64,000 nucleotides of DNA from Methylobacter luteus IMV-B-3098 (GTDB taxonomy: Bacteria; Pseudomonadota; Gammaproteobacteria; Methylococcales; Methylomonadaceae), in assembly GCF_000427625.1 (NCBI RefSeq), contig NZ_KE386569.1:4047312-4111311 (forward strand), given 5' to 3'. Made by a program: the position numbers and the translations under genes. The notes beneath the pieces were generated by a model that was given only the letters and a program-made list of their open reading frames with translations, was not told the DNA's origin and searched no databases. Shown in pieces: positions 51,176-60,010 of the stretch (position 1 is the first letter of the stretch; the number at the start of each line of letters is the position of its first letter).

Positions 51176-53532
51176 AAAAATCACCGGATCGTCCCGAATT
51201 AAATATCGGCCTGCGTGATAGCCCCGACGACGGCCTGCACATCGCCAACATCAGCCGGCGCGCCTTTCTCAAGGATATGGCGCTGACCGGATTCGTGCTG
51301 GCGGCCGGATTTCCCTCGCTGATCCGGGCGGAGGAAACCGCTCCGCATACAGACGAGGCGAAGTATGGCGCCGACGCCATGCCGCACGGCTGGGTGGACA
51401 ACCCGCTGGTGTTCGTCGCGATAGCGGACGATGGCGCAGTCACCATCGTTTGCCACCGTTCGGAAATGGGGCAGGGCATACGCACCAGCCTGCCCATGGT
51501 CGTGGCCGACGAACTCGAAGCCGACTGGCGGCGGGTGCGCGTCGAGCAGGCGCTCGGCGACGAAAAACGCTACGGCAATCAGGATACCGACGGCTCCCGC
51601 AGCATGCGCCATTTCTTCCTGCCCATGCGCCGAGTCGGCGCGGCGGCCCGTGCCATGCTGGAAGCGGCGGCGGCCGCCCAATGGCAGGTGCCGATCAAGG
51701 AAGTCCGCGCCGAGCAGCATCAGGTCCGCCATTCCGCCTCCGGCAGAACACTCGGCTACGGTCAATTGGCCAAGGCCGCGGCAGAACTGCCGGTGCCTGA
51801 ACGTGAAACCCTGCGCCTGAAGCAACCGGCGGAGTTCCGCTACATCGGCAAGGGCCAGGTCGGACTCTATGACGGACAGGATATGGTCAGCGGCCGGGGG
51901 CAGTACGGCATTGATATCCGCCTCGAGGGCATGCTGTATGCCGTGATGGCGCGTCCTCCCGTGTTCGGCGGCAAGGCCTTGAGTTACGATGCCGGCGATG
52001 CCCTCAAGGTGCCGGGCGTGGTACGTATAGTCGAGCTCAAAGGCAGTCCGCCGCCTGCCGAGTATAACCCGCTCGGCGGTATCGCCGTGATTGCCCGCAA
52101 TACCTGGGCCGCGATTCAGGGGCGCAAGGCGCTCAAGATCGAATGGGACAAAGGACCTCATGGCGGCTATGATTCTGAAGCTTACAAAACCGAGCTCGAG
52201 GCCGCCGCGCGCAAACCGGGCAAAGTGATGCGCAATGACGGCGATATTGAGGCCGGGTTGAAAGGCGCGGCCAAACGGGTGGAAGCCGAATATTACCTTC
52301 CGCATCTTGCCCAGGCGCCGATGGAACCGCCGGCGGCGACGGCGCGTATCGTGGACGGGCAGTGTGAAATCTGGGCCTGCACGCAGGCCCCTCAGGTAGC
52401 CCGTGACCGTGTGGCCAAATGGCTCAAACTGCCGGAGGACAAGGTCACGGTACACGTCACCCTGCTGGGCGGCGGTTTCGGGCGCAAATCCAAACCCGAC
52501 TACGTTATTGAGGCGGCGCTGTTGTCGAAAGCCATGAACGGCCAGCCTGTCAAGGTGACCTGGACCCGTGAGGACGACCTGCATCATGCTTATTTTCATA
52601 CCGTTTCAGTCGAGCGGCTGGAGGCGGGGCTGGATGCTCAGGACAAGCCCGTGGCCTGGCTGCACAGAACGGTCGCCCCCACCATTTCCTCTATTTTTGC
52701 CGACGGCAGCAAGCACCAGATGACGGCCGAACTCGGCATGGGCGTCATCAATGTCCCTTTCGCGATACCGAATCTGCGGATCGAAAATCCGGAGGCCGAG
52801 GCGCATACGCGCATCGGCTGGTTTCGTTCGGTGTCCAATATTCCGCATGCCTTTGCCGTCCAATCCTTCGTTGCTGAACTGGCTGCGACGGCGGGGCGCG
52901 ATCCCAAGGATTTTCTGCTGGACTTGATAGGCCCGCCGCGCCGCATCGATCCGCGTATCCTTGAGGATACCTGGAATCAGGGCGAATCCCCCCAATTGTA
53001 TCCGGTGGACACTGGACGACTGCGCCGCGTGACCGAAACCGCCGCGCGCGAGGCCGGCTGGGGACGCACACTGCCCAAGGGCAGGGGACTGGGCATCGCC
53101 GCCCATTACAGCTTCGTCACTTATGTCGCGGCCGTGGTGGAAGTCGCTGTCGGCGAGGACGGCGGACTGAGCATACCCCGGATCGACGTGGCCGTGGATT
53201 GCGGTCCCCAGGTCAATCCGGAGCGGATCCGCTCACAGATCGAGGGCGCCTGCATCATGGGCGTCAGCCTGGCCACGCTGGGAGAAATCAGCTTCAAGGA
53301 TGGTGCGGTGATGCAGGATAACTTTGATACTTACCAGCTCACCCGGATGGATGATGCGCCTCGTGAAATTCGGGTCCACCTGCTGCCGGCTGCCGACTTC
53401 GATACGCCGCTCGGCGGAGTGGGCGAGCCGGGCGTGCCGCCCATTGCGCCGGCATTGTGCAACGCGATTTTTGCCGCGACCGGCCAGCGCATCCGCCAGC
53501 TGCCCATCCGGGATCAGCTGAGGAAGGACTGA
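51172..53532 (+). CDS. iorB: Molybdenum-hydroxylase large subunit (IorB type), Tat-exported
   Basis: A 786-residue protein; ATG 51172 follows GGAGGTC. A Tat signal (SRRAFLK at 28-34, then a hydrophobic span) shows export to the periplasm. Domains: an aldehyde-oxidase/xanthine-dehydrogenase a/b hammerhead ([22 protein letters not shown]), then the Mo-binding domain ([56 protein letters not shown]). The likely substrates are N-heterocycles or aldehydes, but this cannot be told from sequence. Its maturation genes lie upstream. Confidence 0.85.
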   Translation: MKKSPDRPELNIGLRDSPDDGLHIANISRRAFLKDMALTGFVLAAGFPSLIRAEETAPHTDEAKYGADAMPHGWVDNPLVFVAIADDGAVTIVCHRSEMGQGIRTSLPMVVADELEADWRRVRVEQALGDEKRYGNQDTDGSRSMRHFFLPMRRVGAAARAMLEAAAAAQWQVPIKEVRAEQHQVRHSASGRTLGYGQLAKAAAELPVPERETLRLKQPAEFRYIGKGQVGLYDGQDMVSGRGQYGIDIRLEGMLYAVMARPPVFGGKALSYDAGDALKVPGVVRIVELKGSPPPAEYNPLGGIAVIARNTWAAIQGRKALKIEWDKGPHGGYDSEAYKTELEAAARKPGKVMRNDGDIEAGLKGAAKRVEAEYYLPHLAQAPMEPPAATARIVDGQCEIWACTQAPQVARDRVAKWLKLPEDKVTVHVTLLGGGFGRKSKPDYVIEAALLSKAMNGQPVKVTWTREDDLHHAYFHTVSVERLEAGLDAQDKPVAWLHRTVAPTISSIFADGSKHQMTAELGMGVINVPFAIPNLRIENPEAEAHTRIGWFRSVSNIPHAFAVQSFVAELAATAGRDPKDFLLDLIGPPRRIDPRILEDTWNQGESPQLYPVDTGRLRRVTETAAREAGWGRTLPKGRGLGIAAHYSFVTYVAAVVEVAVGEDGGLSIPRIDVAVDCGPQVNPERIRSQIEGACIMGVSLATLGEISFKDGAVMQDNFDTYQLTRMDDAPREIRVHLLPAADFDTPLGGVGEPGVPPIAPALCNAIFAATGQRIRQLPIRDQLRKD

Positions 53533-53763
53533 CCACTTTTCAGCGTCCGCAGCAAACGTCAATCACCATCCAAAAATTTACCCCTGGCAACAGCGAAAAT
53601 TTTCATGGCTGAAGCATAAAGTATTATGCTTCAGTTGCCTTTTTTCGCTGTTTGCACCGGTACCTGCCATAAACGATGCCCGCAGCTCTAAAGTTGGCAT
53701 AAACCCTGCTTTCCTGAAACAGGAACAATCCCTTGAATTTTGGAAAGCGAAGGTAAGTGTAGT

Positions 53764-54147
53764 ATGGCATTGATCAAAAAAGACGGTTCTATCCGGGTTG
53801 GCCATGATCCGATTGATCATGATCATGATGAATTCTTCATCCTGCTCAATCGGCTGGATGCCGCCGACCATAGCGATTTCCCGGCCTTGTTTCAGCAATT
53901 GTTCGAACATACTGAGCAGCATTTTGATCGGGAGAATCAGCTCATGGAACAATGGGCTTTTCCGGCGGAGACCGAGCACAAAGGGGAGCACCAGCGTGTG
54001 CTGGGCGAATTCAAGCAATTCAAAAAGCGGGTCGATAAAGGCATGATCGCCTTCGGACGCTCGTTTGTCAGGGAGCGCCTGCCGCAATGGTTCGAACTGC
54101 ATGTCACGACCATGGACAGCGCGCTTGCCGCGCACATTAAACTATAG
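53764..54147 (+). CDS. Bacteriohemerythrin-like oxygen-binding protein
   Basis: A 127-residue protein (start ATG 53764). The hemerythrin motif residues are visible: H-x-H-x-E at HDHDEFF, HTEQHFDRE, EHKGEHQ and a C-terminal H in FELHVTTMD. The diiron site binds oxygen. In methanotroph-like bacteria such proteins may carry oxygen to oxygenases. The alkB-like gene follows closely. Confidence 0.78.
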   Translation: MALIKKDGSIRVGHDPIDHDHDEFFILLNRLDAADHSDFPALFQQLFEHTEQHFDRENQLMEQWAFPAETEHKGEHQRVLGEFKQFKKRVDKGMIAFGRSFVRERLPQWFELHVTTMDSALAAHIKL

Positions 54148-54175
54148 CCTCAAGCGTGATCAAGGATATGAACGG

Positions 54176-54760
54176 GTGAGCCTTTTTTCCTGCACCGAAC
54201 TTGAGGTTGTTGAAGGCTTTTACGATGCCGCCGAGAGCGAACGACTCTATCAACGCCTGCTGCAAGAACAAAATTGGCCGGATAATCGCTATACGGTCGC
54301 CGGACGGCAGTTTATCCTGCCCAGACTACAGACCTGGCATGCCGATCCGGGCATTTTCTACAGCTACAGCAACAACCTGCTACAGACCCGGCCATGGACG
54401 CCTTTGTTATCCGAGCTCAAGGCAAAAGTCGAGGCTTTGTTGAATTACCGCTTCAATTCGGTTTTGGTTAATCTGTACCGAAATGGCGAGGATTATGTCG
54501 GCTGGCATGCGGATGATGAGCCGGAACTGGGCAATTCCCCCTTTATCGCCTCATTGACCTTCGGCGCGGAACGGCAATTCGCTTTCCGGCGTAAACAGTC
54601 CTCCGAACAGGGCCAGCTGTTACTGCGCAGCGGCACATTACTGGTCATGCAGCCTGATTTCCAGCATCATTGGCTGCACAGTGTGCCCATTGAGAATGGC
54701 GTAACCCGGGGGCGGATCAACCTGACCTTCCGTAAAGTTATTTCACCGGCAAACTCATAG
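54176..54760 (+). CDS. alkB: AlkB-like 2-oxoglutarate/Fe(II) dioxygenase
   Basis: A 194-residue protein; GTG 54176 is the start because AAGGA lies upstream. It has the HxD iron ligands His111 and Asp113 (VGWHADDEPELG), the distal His168 (HHWLHSVP) and the 2-oxoglutarate-binding R180...R186 (GRINLTFRK). It matches the AlkB DNA-dealkylation family, especially ALKBH2/3-like bacterial proteins. It directly follows the hemerythrin gene. Confidence 0.82.
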   Translation: MSLFSCTELEVVEGFYDAAESERLYQRLLQEQNWPDNRYTVAGRQFILPRLQTWHADPGIFYSYSNNLLQTRPWTPLLSELKAKVEALLNYRFNSVLVNLYRNGEDYVGWHADDEPELGNSPFIASLTFGAERQFAFRRKQSSEQGQLLLRSGTLLVMQPDFQHHWLHSVPIENGVTRGRINLTFRKVISPANS

Positions 54761-55058
54761 AATATTTTGCATCCGTTGCCGTTGGTAGCATTTGCGACAA
54801 TTAACAGCCGCGTTGACCATGGGATGCATGAAACACAACAAATTGGCCTGCCGAATCACCCGGCCTGATTTAGCGGTTATTCGGGCAAAGTTTCCGCCAA
54901 GCCGGGGCTTAACGGGTTTTTTGATTCATTTCCCACAGGCGCATCGGCCGCTGCAACGACTGGCATTCTGTTTGCTTTGCACTGATTACCATGAATGAAA
55001 ACCGTACTATGAAAACCTGGCTCGACCGGCCATCCGATAAAAAGGCGAAGGTGTCGCC

Positions 55059-55412
55059 ATGACGACAGATCACGTCGCCCGCTGGCTGCAGGACAACCCG
55101 CTGTCGGCCAGTCATGTCGATTGCGCCACCACGGTAATGCTCAAAATCCTCGATGGCAAATGCAAGATGAAGGCAGAGGAAAAGGTCATCATGACGCTGC
55201 TCTATGACCAGGTGAAAACCCGTCGCGGCGAACAGCTGGGGGATGAGATGCATCAGTTGATCGCCAACGCCCGCGATCATCTCGATGATGAAATCAAAAA
55301 CGTTATCTACGAAAAACGCGTGCTGGCGGAGACCATGATTTCCCGTCCTGTCATGAAGGGTTTCAAAGCGATGATCCGGCAACGGGGGCTGATCGAGGAT
55401 GGAAAAATATAG
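55059..55412 (+). CDS. Hypothetical protein, 117 aa
   Basis: I do not recognise this family. The product is mostly helical and charged (ILDGKCKMKAEEKVIMTLLYDQ), with GAAGGTG before its ATG. It lies between the alkB-like and PCP_red genes on the same strand, with a loose operon arrangement. A small cytoplasmic protein of unknown role. Confidence 0.55.
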   Translation: MTTDHVARWLQDNPLSASHVDCATTVMLKILDGKCKMKAEEKVIMTLLYDQVKTRRGEQLGDEMHQLIANARDHLDDEIKNVIYEKRVLAETMISRPVMKGFKAMIRQRGLIEDGKI

Positions 55413-55502
55413 AGGGGATCACCCTAAAAAATACAAGCGCGCTTTTTACCTGACCACCCGGCGTCGCATGACCCTATTGATACATCTACCAAGGAGAATC
55501 AC

Positions 55503-55676
55503 ATGAACAACGAATCGCTGTCCTGGGATGAAGAGGCGCTCAAGCGCCTGGAAAAAATTCCTGCCTTCGTTCGCGCCATGGCCAAGAACAAAATCGAGCA
55601 GGCCGCGAAAGCAGCCGGTGAAAACAAGGTCACCGTCGAATTCATGGATGCCAATAAAGCAAAATTGATGGGCTAG
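55503..55676 (+). CDS. PCP_red-domain miniprotein
   Basis: A 57-residue protein starting MNNESLSWDEEALKRLEKIP, with AFVRAMAKNKIEQAAK and EFMDANKAKLMG. This matches the small PCP_red domain named for a subunit of light-independent protochlorophyllide reductase, found also as free-standing small proteins in nitrogen-fixing and methanotroph-like bacteria. AAGGAG precedes the ATG. It is followed 5 bases later by a GST gene, so the two are probably one operon. Confidence 0.75.
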   Translation: MNNESLSWDEEALKRLEKIPAFVRAMAKNKIEQAAKAAGENKVTVEFMDANKAKLMG

Positions 55677-55681
55677 GTGAC

Positions 55682-56317
55682 ATGCCGAACATGAAATTCT
55701 ATATGACGCCCGGTTCCTGTTCCACAGGCATACACATTCTGCTGGAAGAACTGGAACTCATCTTCGAGGCTTATATCGTCAACCTGCCGGCCGGTGATCA
55801 ATTCAAACCGGACTACGTGGCCATCAATCCCAAATCCACCATTCCGACTCTGATCAAACCCGACGGCACAGCCATCACCGAATTCTGCGCCATCGCCTAC
55901 TGGCTGGCGCGCAGTTATCCCAGGGCCAGACTCATGCCTGGCGATGTGGACGGCGATACAGGGGTGCTCGAAACCATGAGTTACGTCGTCAGCACCCTTC
56001 ACATGCAGGGCTTTACCCGCATTTTCACCACCGACCACTACGCCTTTAACGAAAGCGACAGGGAACGGGTCAAGGCGCAGGGTGAAACCATCGTCAAAAA
56101 GGGTTTTGCCGTCATCAATAAACAGTTGGCCGGCCAAACCTACATAGCCGGCGAATTTTCCATTGCCGACACGGCACTCTTTTATTGCGAATTCTGGGCG
56201 GCGCGCATCGGCATCACTCTGCCGGAGCACTGCCTGGCTCATTATCGGCGCATGCTGAAACGGCCGGCGGTCAGACAGGTATTAATGGAGGAAGGTTATT
56301 CATCCTTGTATCAATAG
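55682..56317 (+). CDS. Glutathione S-transferase-like protein
   Basis: A 211-residue protein with an N-terminal thioredoxin-like domain (MKFYMTPGSCSTGIHILLEELELIFEAYIVNLPAGDQFKPDY...INPKSTIPTLIKPDG, TEFCAIAYWLAR) and a C-terminal helical domain (FSIADTALFYCEFWAARIG). The N-terminal Cys/Ser pair (GSCSTG) would bind glutathione. The substrate is unknown. It starts 5 bases after the PCP_red miniprotein. Confidence 0.78.
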   Translation: MPNMKFYMTPGSCSTGIHILLEELELIFEAYIVNLPAGDQFKPDYVAINPKSTIPTLIKPDGTAITEFCAIAYWLARSYPRARLMPGDVDGDTGVLETMSYVVSTLHMQGFTRIFTTDHYAFNESDRERVKAQGETIVKKGFAVINKQLAGQTYIAGEFSIADTALFYCEFWAARIGITLPEHCLAHYRRMLKRPAVRQVLMEEGYSSLYQ

Positions 56318-56421
56318 CGCCCAGGCGGCTCAATAGTTCAACTTGTTGCTCGTAACGGTTTCCGGCCGACCGCCGTGAGAAAATCCCGGGTTTGCTTTCA
56401 ACTCGACTATTGGAATGAATC

Positions 56422-56778
56422 ATGAAACAAACGATAAAAAATATCTGGAGTCTGGATAAGGACCCCTCCATCAAAACCCTCCTCATCATGCTGCAGCATG
56501 AAGTCGGCCCGAACGGATTTATGTTGCTGGATGAAAGCCTCCTGAATATAAAGGCGGTACGCATCATATATCCGCCCACGCAGCGGAAACTATCCGCGTA
56601 CGTCTACAGCTACGCCCAACGCGAAGCGCGTTACGGCCTTGACCTGGAATTCCCCTATCTTATTGAAACCCGCGCCGATGATCAGACCATCAGCCTCAAC
56701 GATCTGACGGCCGAAGATGTCCTGAAAAAAGTGATCGAGCATCTGGAGATCAGGCTACCTGTCTCTCGCCAGATTTAA
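56422..56778 (+). CDS. Hypothetical protein, 118 aa
   Basis: I do not recognise this family. It is a compact alpha/beta-like protein (LIMLQHEVGPNGFMLLDESLL, VRIIYPPTQRKLSAYVYSYAQREARYGLDLEFPYLIE). It begins MKQTIKNIWSLDKDPSIKTLL. Its 3' end overlaps the nif-associated LRV gene on the other strand by 24 bases. Confidence 0.55.
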   Translation: MKQTIKNIWSLDKDPSIKTLLIMLQHEVGPNGFMLLDESLLNIKAVRIIYPPTQRKLSAYVYSYAQREARYGLDLEFPYLIETRADDQTISLNDLTAEDVLKKVIEHLEIRLPVSRQI

Positions 56779-57516
56779 TGTTCTCCAGCGCTGCCGGGCG
56801 GCGAGGCGGACTTCTTCTTCGCTATCGTCCAGCATTTGTTGCAGCAAATCCGGTTTTGCCCGTAGCGCCACATCGTATCGCACCATCCAGTCATTGTCTT
56901 TGCTCATCATCCCCAAATCGTCAACATCCATGCGTTGGGCGACGATGCGGCGGATGCCGGCTTCTGCGTCATAGGCCATCAACCCCAGGCTGACACAAGG
57001 GATACGCCCTGCCACCGTACGCCGCACCTCATTATCAGGGTCGGCCGCCAGGCGGAATAACCGACCTTCCGGCAGGCGCCTGGCGACATAGACGCGTACC
57101 AGATAATCCGGATCCCCGGCCATCAGTTCCACTTGGTGCTCCGGCAACCGGTCAGTCACGGTTATTCTGACCTCCCTGTCCGTGTCGTTGCGCAACTCCA
57201 GCAACCACTCTTGCGGCACCCGGTAAGCCAATACGCGCCGCACTGCTTCGTCAGGATCGGTCAGCAAAGGCCGTAAATGATGGGCCGGTAAATAACGGGC
57301 GGCGATAGCGCGCCGTTCCCAAAAACTGTCCTGCGTGTAATCGGCGGCGTATTCCGGATGGGCGCGGAAAAACCGGTCGATTTGCCGGCCGCTTTCCGCC
57401 ACCACACAGCAATCACCGGGTTTGCAACCGCCGGCCGCCAGTAGCGTGTCGCGGTAGTGGCATTGGCTGCAGTCGGCCAGCGGGGTTAAATCATCTTCGA
57501 GCCCGGCTTGCCGCAT
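56755..57516 (-). CDS. 4Fe-4S leucine-rich-repeat-variant (LRV) protein, nif-associated
   Basis: A 253-residue protein. An N-terminal Cys cluster (C16, C19, C31, C36, C37) would bind a [4Fe-4S] cluster. It is followed by several tandem LRV repeats of about 23 residues (LLTDPDEAVRRVLAYRV, LMAGDPDYLVRVYVARRLP, LAADPDNEVRRTVAGRIP). LRV Fe-S proteins are encoded near nif genes in Azotobacter and related nitrogen fixers. It starts two bases after nifF stops, so the two are coupled. Confidence 0.85.
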   Translation of the reverse strand: MRQAGLEDDLTPLADCSQCHYRDTLLAAGGCKPGDCCVVAESGRQIDRFFRAHPEYAADYTQDSFWERRAIAARYLPAHHLRPLLTDPDEAVRRVLAYRVPQEWLLELRNDTDREVRITVTDRLPEHQVELMAGDPDYLVRVYVARRLPEGRLFRLAADPDNEVRRTVAGRIPCVSLGLMAYDAEAGIRRIVAQRMDVDDLGMMSKDNDWMVRYDVALRAKPDLLQQMLDDSEEEVRLAARQRWRTLNLARDR

Positions 57517-57518
57517 CG

Positions 57519-58073
57519 TTAGGCCGACTCCGTCAAAGCTGGCAGCAACTGCGGGGTGATTTGCGCCAGCCAGGCCTTGACCCGCTCCTCGGTCAAGTAC
57601 GGCTGCGTGCGCTGATCCAGCACCAGGCCGACAAACTGGTTATCGATGATCGCATCGGAGTGTTCGAACTGATAACCCTCGGTGCTCCAGGGACCGATGA
57701 TGTCGGCGCCGTAACCGTAAAACACCCGATAAAGCTGGATCAGTGAACTGGCGAAGCGCGAGGCGTAACGTTCCTGATTGCCCAGCCCGAACAGGGCCAC
57801 CCGTTTACCGGACAGATCGACATCATCCAGACAAGGCACGAACTCTTGCCAATTGGGTTCCTGGCAACCGACCGCCAGTCCCGGCAAATCACCGACGCCG
57901 TAACTCGGCGTGCCGAGTATCAACGCGTCGTACTGCAACAATTCGGCCAGACTGGTACGGTTGATGTTTTTGGGCTTGTCGGCCAGTTCCTCGCCCAATA
58001 GGCTAAAAATCTTTTTAGCCACCAAGCGGGTGCTGCCGGTATCGGTTCCGAAAAAAATGCCGATTTTGCTCAT
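57519..58073 (-). CDS. nifF: NifF-type flavodoxin
   Basis: A 184-residue flavodoxin with the FMN phosphate loop GTDTGSTRLVAKK, a Y/W-loop ILGTPSYGVGDLPG, and LDDVDLSGKRVALFGLGNQERYASRFASSL. NifF donates electrons to nitrogenase reductase in diazotrophs. The YxYGADIIGPWSTEGYQFEHSDAII region is typical of NifF. It is the first of two genes with the LRV protein and has a candidate sigma-54 promoter upstream. No nitrogenase genes are in the window. Confidence 0.85.
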   Translation of the reverse strand: MSKIGIFFGTDTGSTRLVAKKIFSLLGEELADKPKNINRTSLAELLQYDALILGTPSYGVGDLPGLAVGCQEPNWQEFVPCLDDVDLSGKRVALFGLGNQERYASRFASSLIQLYRVFYGYGADIIGPWSTEGYQFEHSDAIIDNQFVGLVLDQRTQPYLTEERVKAWLAQITPQLLPALTESA

Positions 58074-58129
58074 AAATTACCTGTATTAAAGATTGCGGGA
58101 CAAGACGGCATTGCCGTTAATGCAGAACA

Positions 58130-58146
58130 AGCAAATTTCGCTCCAG
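58130..58146 (-). promoter_or_regulatory. Candidate sigma-54 promoter of nifF
   Basis: The minus strand reads TGGAGC-GAAAT-TTGCTT, with GG and GC 10 bases apart. Both TGG and TTGC cores are kept. It would start near 58119, about 45 bases before nifF. I find no clear NifA upstream site (TGT-N10-ACA) within 100 bases. Confidence 0.5.
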
Positions 58147-58284
58147 CTTTAGGCAGTCTATTTTTATATTGAATATTAGTAAGATAGCTTGCCCGTACAG
58201 AGGCCCGGTTCCAGCCGGATGCAGACACCGCGACAATTACGGCATCAACTGTGGGCTTTGCGACATGGGCGCGGGGAATAGGTT

Positions 58285-58373
58285 TAATAGGCAGGCCGGC
58301 TGGAGCTTCAGCGGAAACCCGGCTTGGACGGCTCCGAAATGCCGGGTTTAACAACACACCAGCCTACGCTTGC
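58285..58373. repeat. Diverged GTAGGCTGGGTT-type repeat, copy 6
   Basis: GGCAGGCCGGCTGGAGCTTCAG and CCGGGTTTAACAACACACCA-type sequence matches the family with several changes, ending CCAGCCTACG. It lies upstream of the nifF promoter. Confidence 0.5.
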
Positions 58374-58429
58374 CTAATTTTGTAGCAGGTGCGAATTTAC
58401 TTGTGCCCCAGAGGGGGTATTCGCATGGG

Positions 58430-58894
58430 CTACCGGCCTTCCAGAAAATAAGCATTGGCACTCAGGGCAAAGTCTTGCCAAAGCCCGGCGATGTCCCGCT
58501 TCACCTCGTTAACGTAAATTTTGTCCGGCTTGTGTTCGTCGGGGAAATTGGATAAGGCGCAGGAGGTGCGATGTTTATCGACGACAACCAGTAAAAAATC
58601 GTCGACGAAGCCGTCAAAAGCCGCCAGCGCTTGCCGGGTTAAATCCGATAATCCTTGATGGACCGGCGTCTCGCTGCTATCGAACGGCAGCGTCTGCAAT
58701 TGCGCCAGGGCGTCATCGTAAGCCTGCTCCAAAACGGCCAGCACGTTGCGCTGAAAACAGCCGTCCCACTGTTGCCGGGAAAGATCCTGGGCGAGCGATT
58801 GCTCGTATCGTTTTTTCAGCGCGTTTTTTTGTTCGGCGACATATTGCCTGAACCGGGCGAGACAGTCGGCGTTTTTCTGTGTGTTAGTCATCAT
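58430..58894 (-). CDS. Hypothetical protein, 154 aa
   Basis: I do not recognise the family. Helical N-terminal half (ARFRQYVAEQKNALKKRYEQSLAQDL) and a conserved-looking middle (AFDGFVDDFLLVVVDKHRTSCALSNFPDEHKPDKIYVNEVKRDIAGLWQDF). GAGG precedes the ATG. It is the last gene of the operon with the amine oxidase-like gene. Confidence 0.55.
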   Translation of the reverse strand: MMTNTQKNADCLARFRQYVAEQKNALKKRYEQSLAQDLSRQQWDGCFQRNVLAVLEQAYDDALAQLQTLPFDSSETPVHQGLSDLTRQALAAFDGFVDDFLLVVVDKHRTSCALSNFPDEHKPDKIYVNEVKRDIAGLWQDFALSANAYFLEGR

Positions 58895-58907
58895 GGATGT
58901 CCTCGGC

Positions 58908-60005
58908 TTAATAAAGTGTCAGTGCGGTAAAAACCCGGTCGCTTGCTTCCAGCGCGCCTTCCAGATAGCCGCCTTCCGCTTCGGCGGTTTCCGTCCCGCA
59001 AAAATAAAGCTTATCCTGCCAGTGATCCAATTGCAGCCAGGGGTGTCCGTAGCGCGGATGATCTGTCGGCGGCGTGCGATCCTGTTCGGCGGCGGTAAAC
59101 GGTTCCGCACTCCAATCCTGAACGAGGACCTGAAGCGGATCTGCCGCTGCCGCACCGAACAGTCGCGCCATTTGCTGCACAATCAAGGCTTCAAGATTGT
59201 CGCGGTAGCGTTCTCTGGTAAAGGCCGGCAAGCCGAAAAAACCGAACAAGGCAGCGGAATCGCCCCGTTCCGAACAGGCATCGTAAATTTCAGCCAATAC
59301 CGCTCCCGGGTAGGGCTGCAAGGCATTGCCCGAATAGCCTTGGCGACGCCAGAACGCTTCAGGATACACCAGCATAGCTTTGGCATGTCCCGCCATCCAG
59401 GTGGGTATGTCCTGCATGGCTCGGATCAGTTTCGGCGCCAGTGCCGGTTCGAATATGATGTTTTCCGCTACTAACCGGGGCGGCAGGGCCAGTACAACCT
59501 GTTTCGCCCGCAAGGACACCTGGCCATTGCCGGTATCAAAGGCCAGATCGATGTAGCTATCCCGGTCGGCCAGCTGCAGCAGGCGATGTTGCGGATGCAG
59601 GATCGAATCCGGCAGCCGCTGCAATAAGCCGGCTATCAACTGATGGCAGCCGCCTTTGATGCGCCGCGCGCTATCGTGTGTCCGGGTATCGATATACCGT
59701 GTCGGCGCCGAGCGGGCGTCAATCTGATACAGGCTATGGCCGCTATCCCACTGACGAAAAAATCCCAATCCCAACCGTTCCGCCAACGCCGTGATGCGCG
59801 GTTGGTGATCGGGCCATACCCAGGTTGGCCCCAGATCGACCGCAAAAGCTGAAGCCGTGGACCCGGAGATAACCGAACGGGACAGGATTCTGCCGCCGTA
59901 ACGGTTGCGCGCCTCGAACACGGCGATATGACGGTTGTCTTCAAGCAGGCGATCAGCCAGGGATAGACCTGAGAGCCCGGCGCCGATAATCGCGATGTCC
60001 AGCAT
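58908..60005 (-). CDS. FAD-dependent amine oxidase-like protein
   Basis: A 365-residue flavoprotein of the monoamine-oxidase type. N-terminal FAD-binding motif IIGAGLSGLSLADRL, the EARNRYGGRI loop, and the C-terminal FAD segment FCGTETAEAEGGYLEGALEASDR. About 365 residues is short for the family, but both ends are present. It oxidises amines or carotenoid-like substrates; the substrate is not known. It follows the gene at 60011 with 5 bases between. Confidence 0.8.
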   Translation of the reverse strand: MLDIAIIGAGLSGLSLADRLLEDNRHIAVFEARNRYGGRILSRSVISGSTASAFAVDLGPTWVWPDHQPRITALAERLGLGFFRQWDSGHSLYQIDARSAPTRYIDTRTHDSARRIKGGCHQLIAGLLQRLPDSILHPQHRLLQLADRDSYIDLAFDTGNGQVSLRAKQVVLALPPRLVAENIIFEPALAPKLIRAMQDIPTWMAGHAKAMLVYPEAFWRRQGYSGNALQPYPGAVLAEIYDACSERGDSAALFGFFGLPAFTRERYRDNLEALIVQQMARLFGAAAADPLQVLVQDWSAEPFTAAEQDRTPPTDHPRYGHPWLQLDHWQDKLYFCGTETAEAEGGYLEGALEASDRVFTALTLY

Positions 60006-60010
60006 ACGCT

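Noticed and set aside
51199-52599. 466-codon minus-strand frame opposite iorB
   Set aside because: Shadow of the Mo-hydroxylase coding sequence.
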